Of a stretch of 22,746 nucleotides of DNA, positions 22,395-22,746 are shown piece by piece. Every line of letters starts with the position of its first letter. Position 1 is the first letter of the stretch. Location: positions 23,640 through 46,385 of IMG/VR virus record IMGVR_UViG_3300030102_002336. One strand, 5' to 3'. Origin of the DNA: a virus. Below the pieces are notes generated by a model. The model did no database searches. It saw only the letters and a program-made list of their open reading frames with translations, and was not told the DNA's origin. The translations under genes were made by a program, and so were the position numbers.

Positions 22395-22676
22395 ATGGAT
22401 ATTAATGATCTAAATGGTTTTACTGCTACCAAAAAAGCAGAAGGTAAAAGGGTCGCTCTTTACGACGGCACTGACTATTACTTAGAGGGCACTGTCGCCG
22501 TGGTTGATTATACGAGTGGCTATACTCCGCTTTATGATTATAAAGTTGGGTGTTATGCAAACTGGGATCAAGCGACTATCGATGCTTGGAACAAAAAACA
22601 AGGATTGACCGATGCAGATGTTGAAATGTTGATTGACCAAAGTTTCAAACCTGCAAAGAATGAGGAGGTGGCGTAA
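22395..22676 (+). CDS. Hypothetical protein opening the rightward gene set
   Basis: A 93-residue protein with a very strong ribosome binding site (GAAAGGAG, seven bases before the ATG). Sequence starts MDINDLNGFTATKKAEGKRV, then beta-type stretches with many Tyr/Asp (YLEGTVAVVDYTSGYTPLYD) and an acidic/Lys C-terminus. No known domain recognised; small early phage proteins of this size often modulate host functions. It shares its final A with the ATG of the following gene (TAATG), so a rightward operon begins here. The divergent region between this gene and 22217 contains no other gene. Confidence 0.75.
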   Translation: MDINDLNGFTATKKAEGKRVALYDGTDYYLEGTVAVVDYTSGYTPLYDYKVGCYANWDQATIDAWNKKQGLTDADVEMLIDQSFKPAKNEEVA

Positions 22677-22746
22677 TGAGTGCATTTTGCGTAAATCCAG
22701 AGCAGATTAGTGAAATAGTAAAATATGCTAAAAAGAAGGAGTTTAG
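22676..22746 (+). CDS. Second rightward gene, N-terminal fragment
   Basis: Opens at an ATG sharing one base with the previous stop (TAATG), with GAGGAGGTG eight bases upstream. Only the first 23 codons are inside the window, MSAFCVNPEQISEIVKYAKK and a few more, still open at the right edge. Too short to identify; the start resembles small proteins of marine phages that begin MSAF-V. Function unknown. Confidence 0.65.
   Translation, partial: MSAFCVNPEQISEIVKYAKKKEF

Noticed and set aside
1-22746. CRISPR array, tRNA, rRNA or insertion sequence
   Set aside because: No regularly spaced repeats with unique spacers, no cloverleaf-like segment in the few gaps, and no transposase-type gene were seen. 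The only recombinase is the serine type at 20777-21592.

Overview
The window is an AT-rich stretch of a tailed-phage genome, most likely a short-tailed (podovirus-like) marine phage of a Gram-negative bacterium. Evidence for a phage: a complete large terminase, a P22-type portal, a scaffold-like protein, repeat-rich tail fibres and a lysis cassette. Evidence for a Gram-negative host: lipobox proteins and a spanin-like gene pair. The marine assignment rests on my recollection of similar proteins in marine phage contigs (2OG-Fe(II) oxygenases, glycine-rich adhesins, an 'MAHFAEL...' tail protein) and is inference. No tape-measure, sheath or tail-tube gene is visible, which fits a short tail.

Layout. 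About 22.2 kb is one leftward array of about 34 tightly packed genes, most joined by ATGA or TAATG overlaps, so it probably works as one late transcription unit. In transcription order (right to left) it holds: a divergent promoter region (22218-22394); two unknown genes and a serine recombinase (20777-22217); a 593-aa protein with ParB-like and RelA/SpoT-like regions and its 47-aa neighbour (18826-20743); tail/fibre proteins (14146-18826), including two paralogous glycine-rich adhesins; two 2OG-Fe(II) oxygenases (12877-14111); four small membrane or accessory proteins, holin candidates among them (11970-12860); a staphylococcal-nuclease-like enzyme (11530-11970); a series of exported proteins (7671-11555), including an Asn/Thr-repeat protein and a NIDO-like/Cys-repeat/Glu-rich protein; a spanin-like pair and a GH24 endolysin (6544-7674); and the packaging/head genes: terminase, portal, an AT-hook protein, a GroES-like co-chaperonin, a scaffold and a partial gene at the left edge (1-6441). 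The major capsid gene is presumably just beyond the left edge. On the right, two rightward genes start from the divergent region and probably begin another transcription unit.

How it fits together. Scaffold, co-chaperonin and portal genes suggest capsid assembly helped by a phage co-chaperonin working with the host GroEL. The adhesins next to two hydroxylase-like oxygenases raise the possibility of modified tail fibres. The exported proteins upstream of the endolysin look like an envelope module of unknown purpose. Five starts are set further in than the longest open frame (8203, 11555, 13494, 18969, 22217), and three genes under 60 codons (7671-7844, 12530-12694, 12696-12860) are supported by start/stop overlaps or ribosome binding sites.
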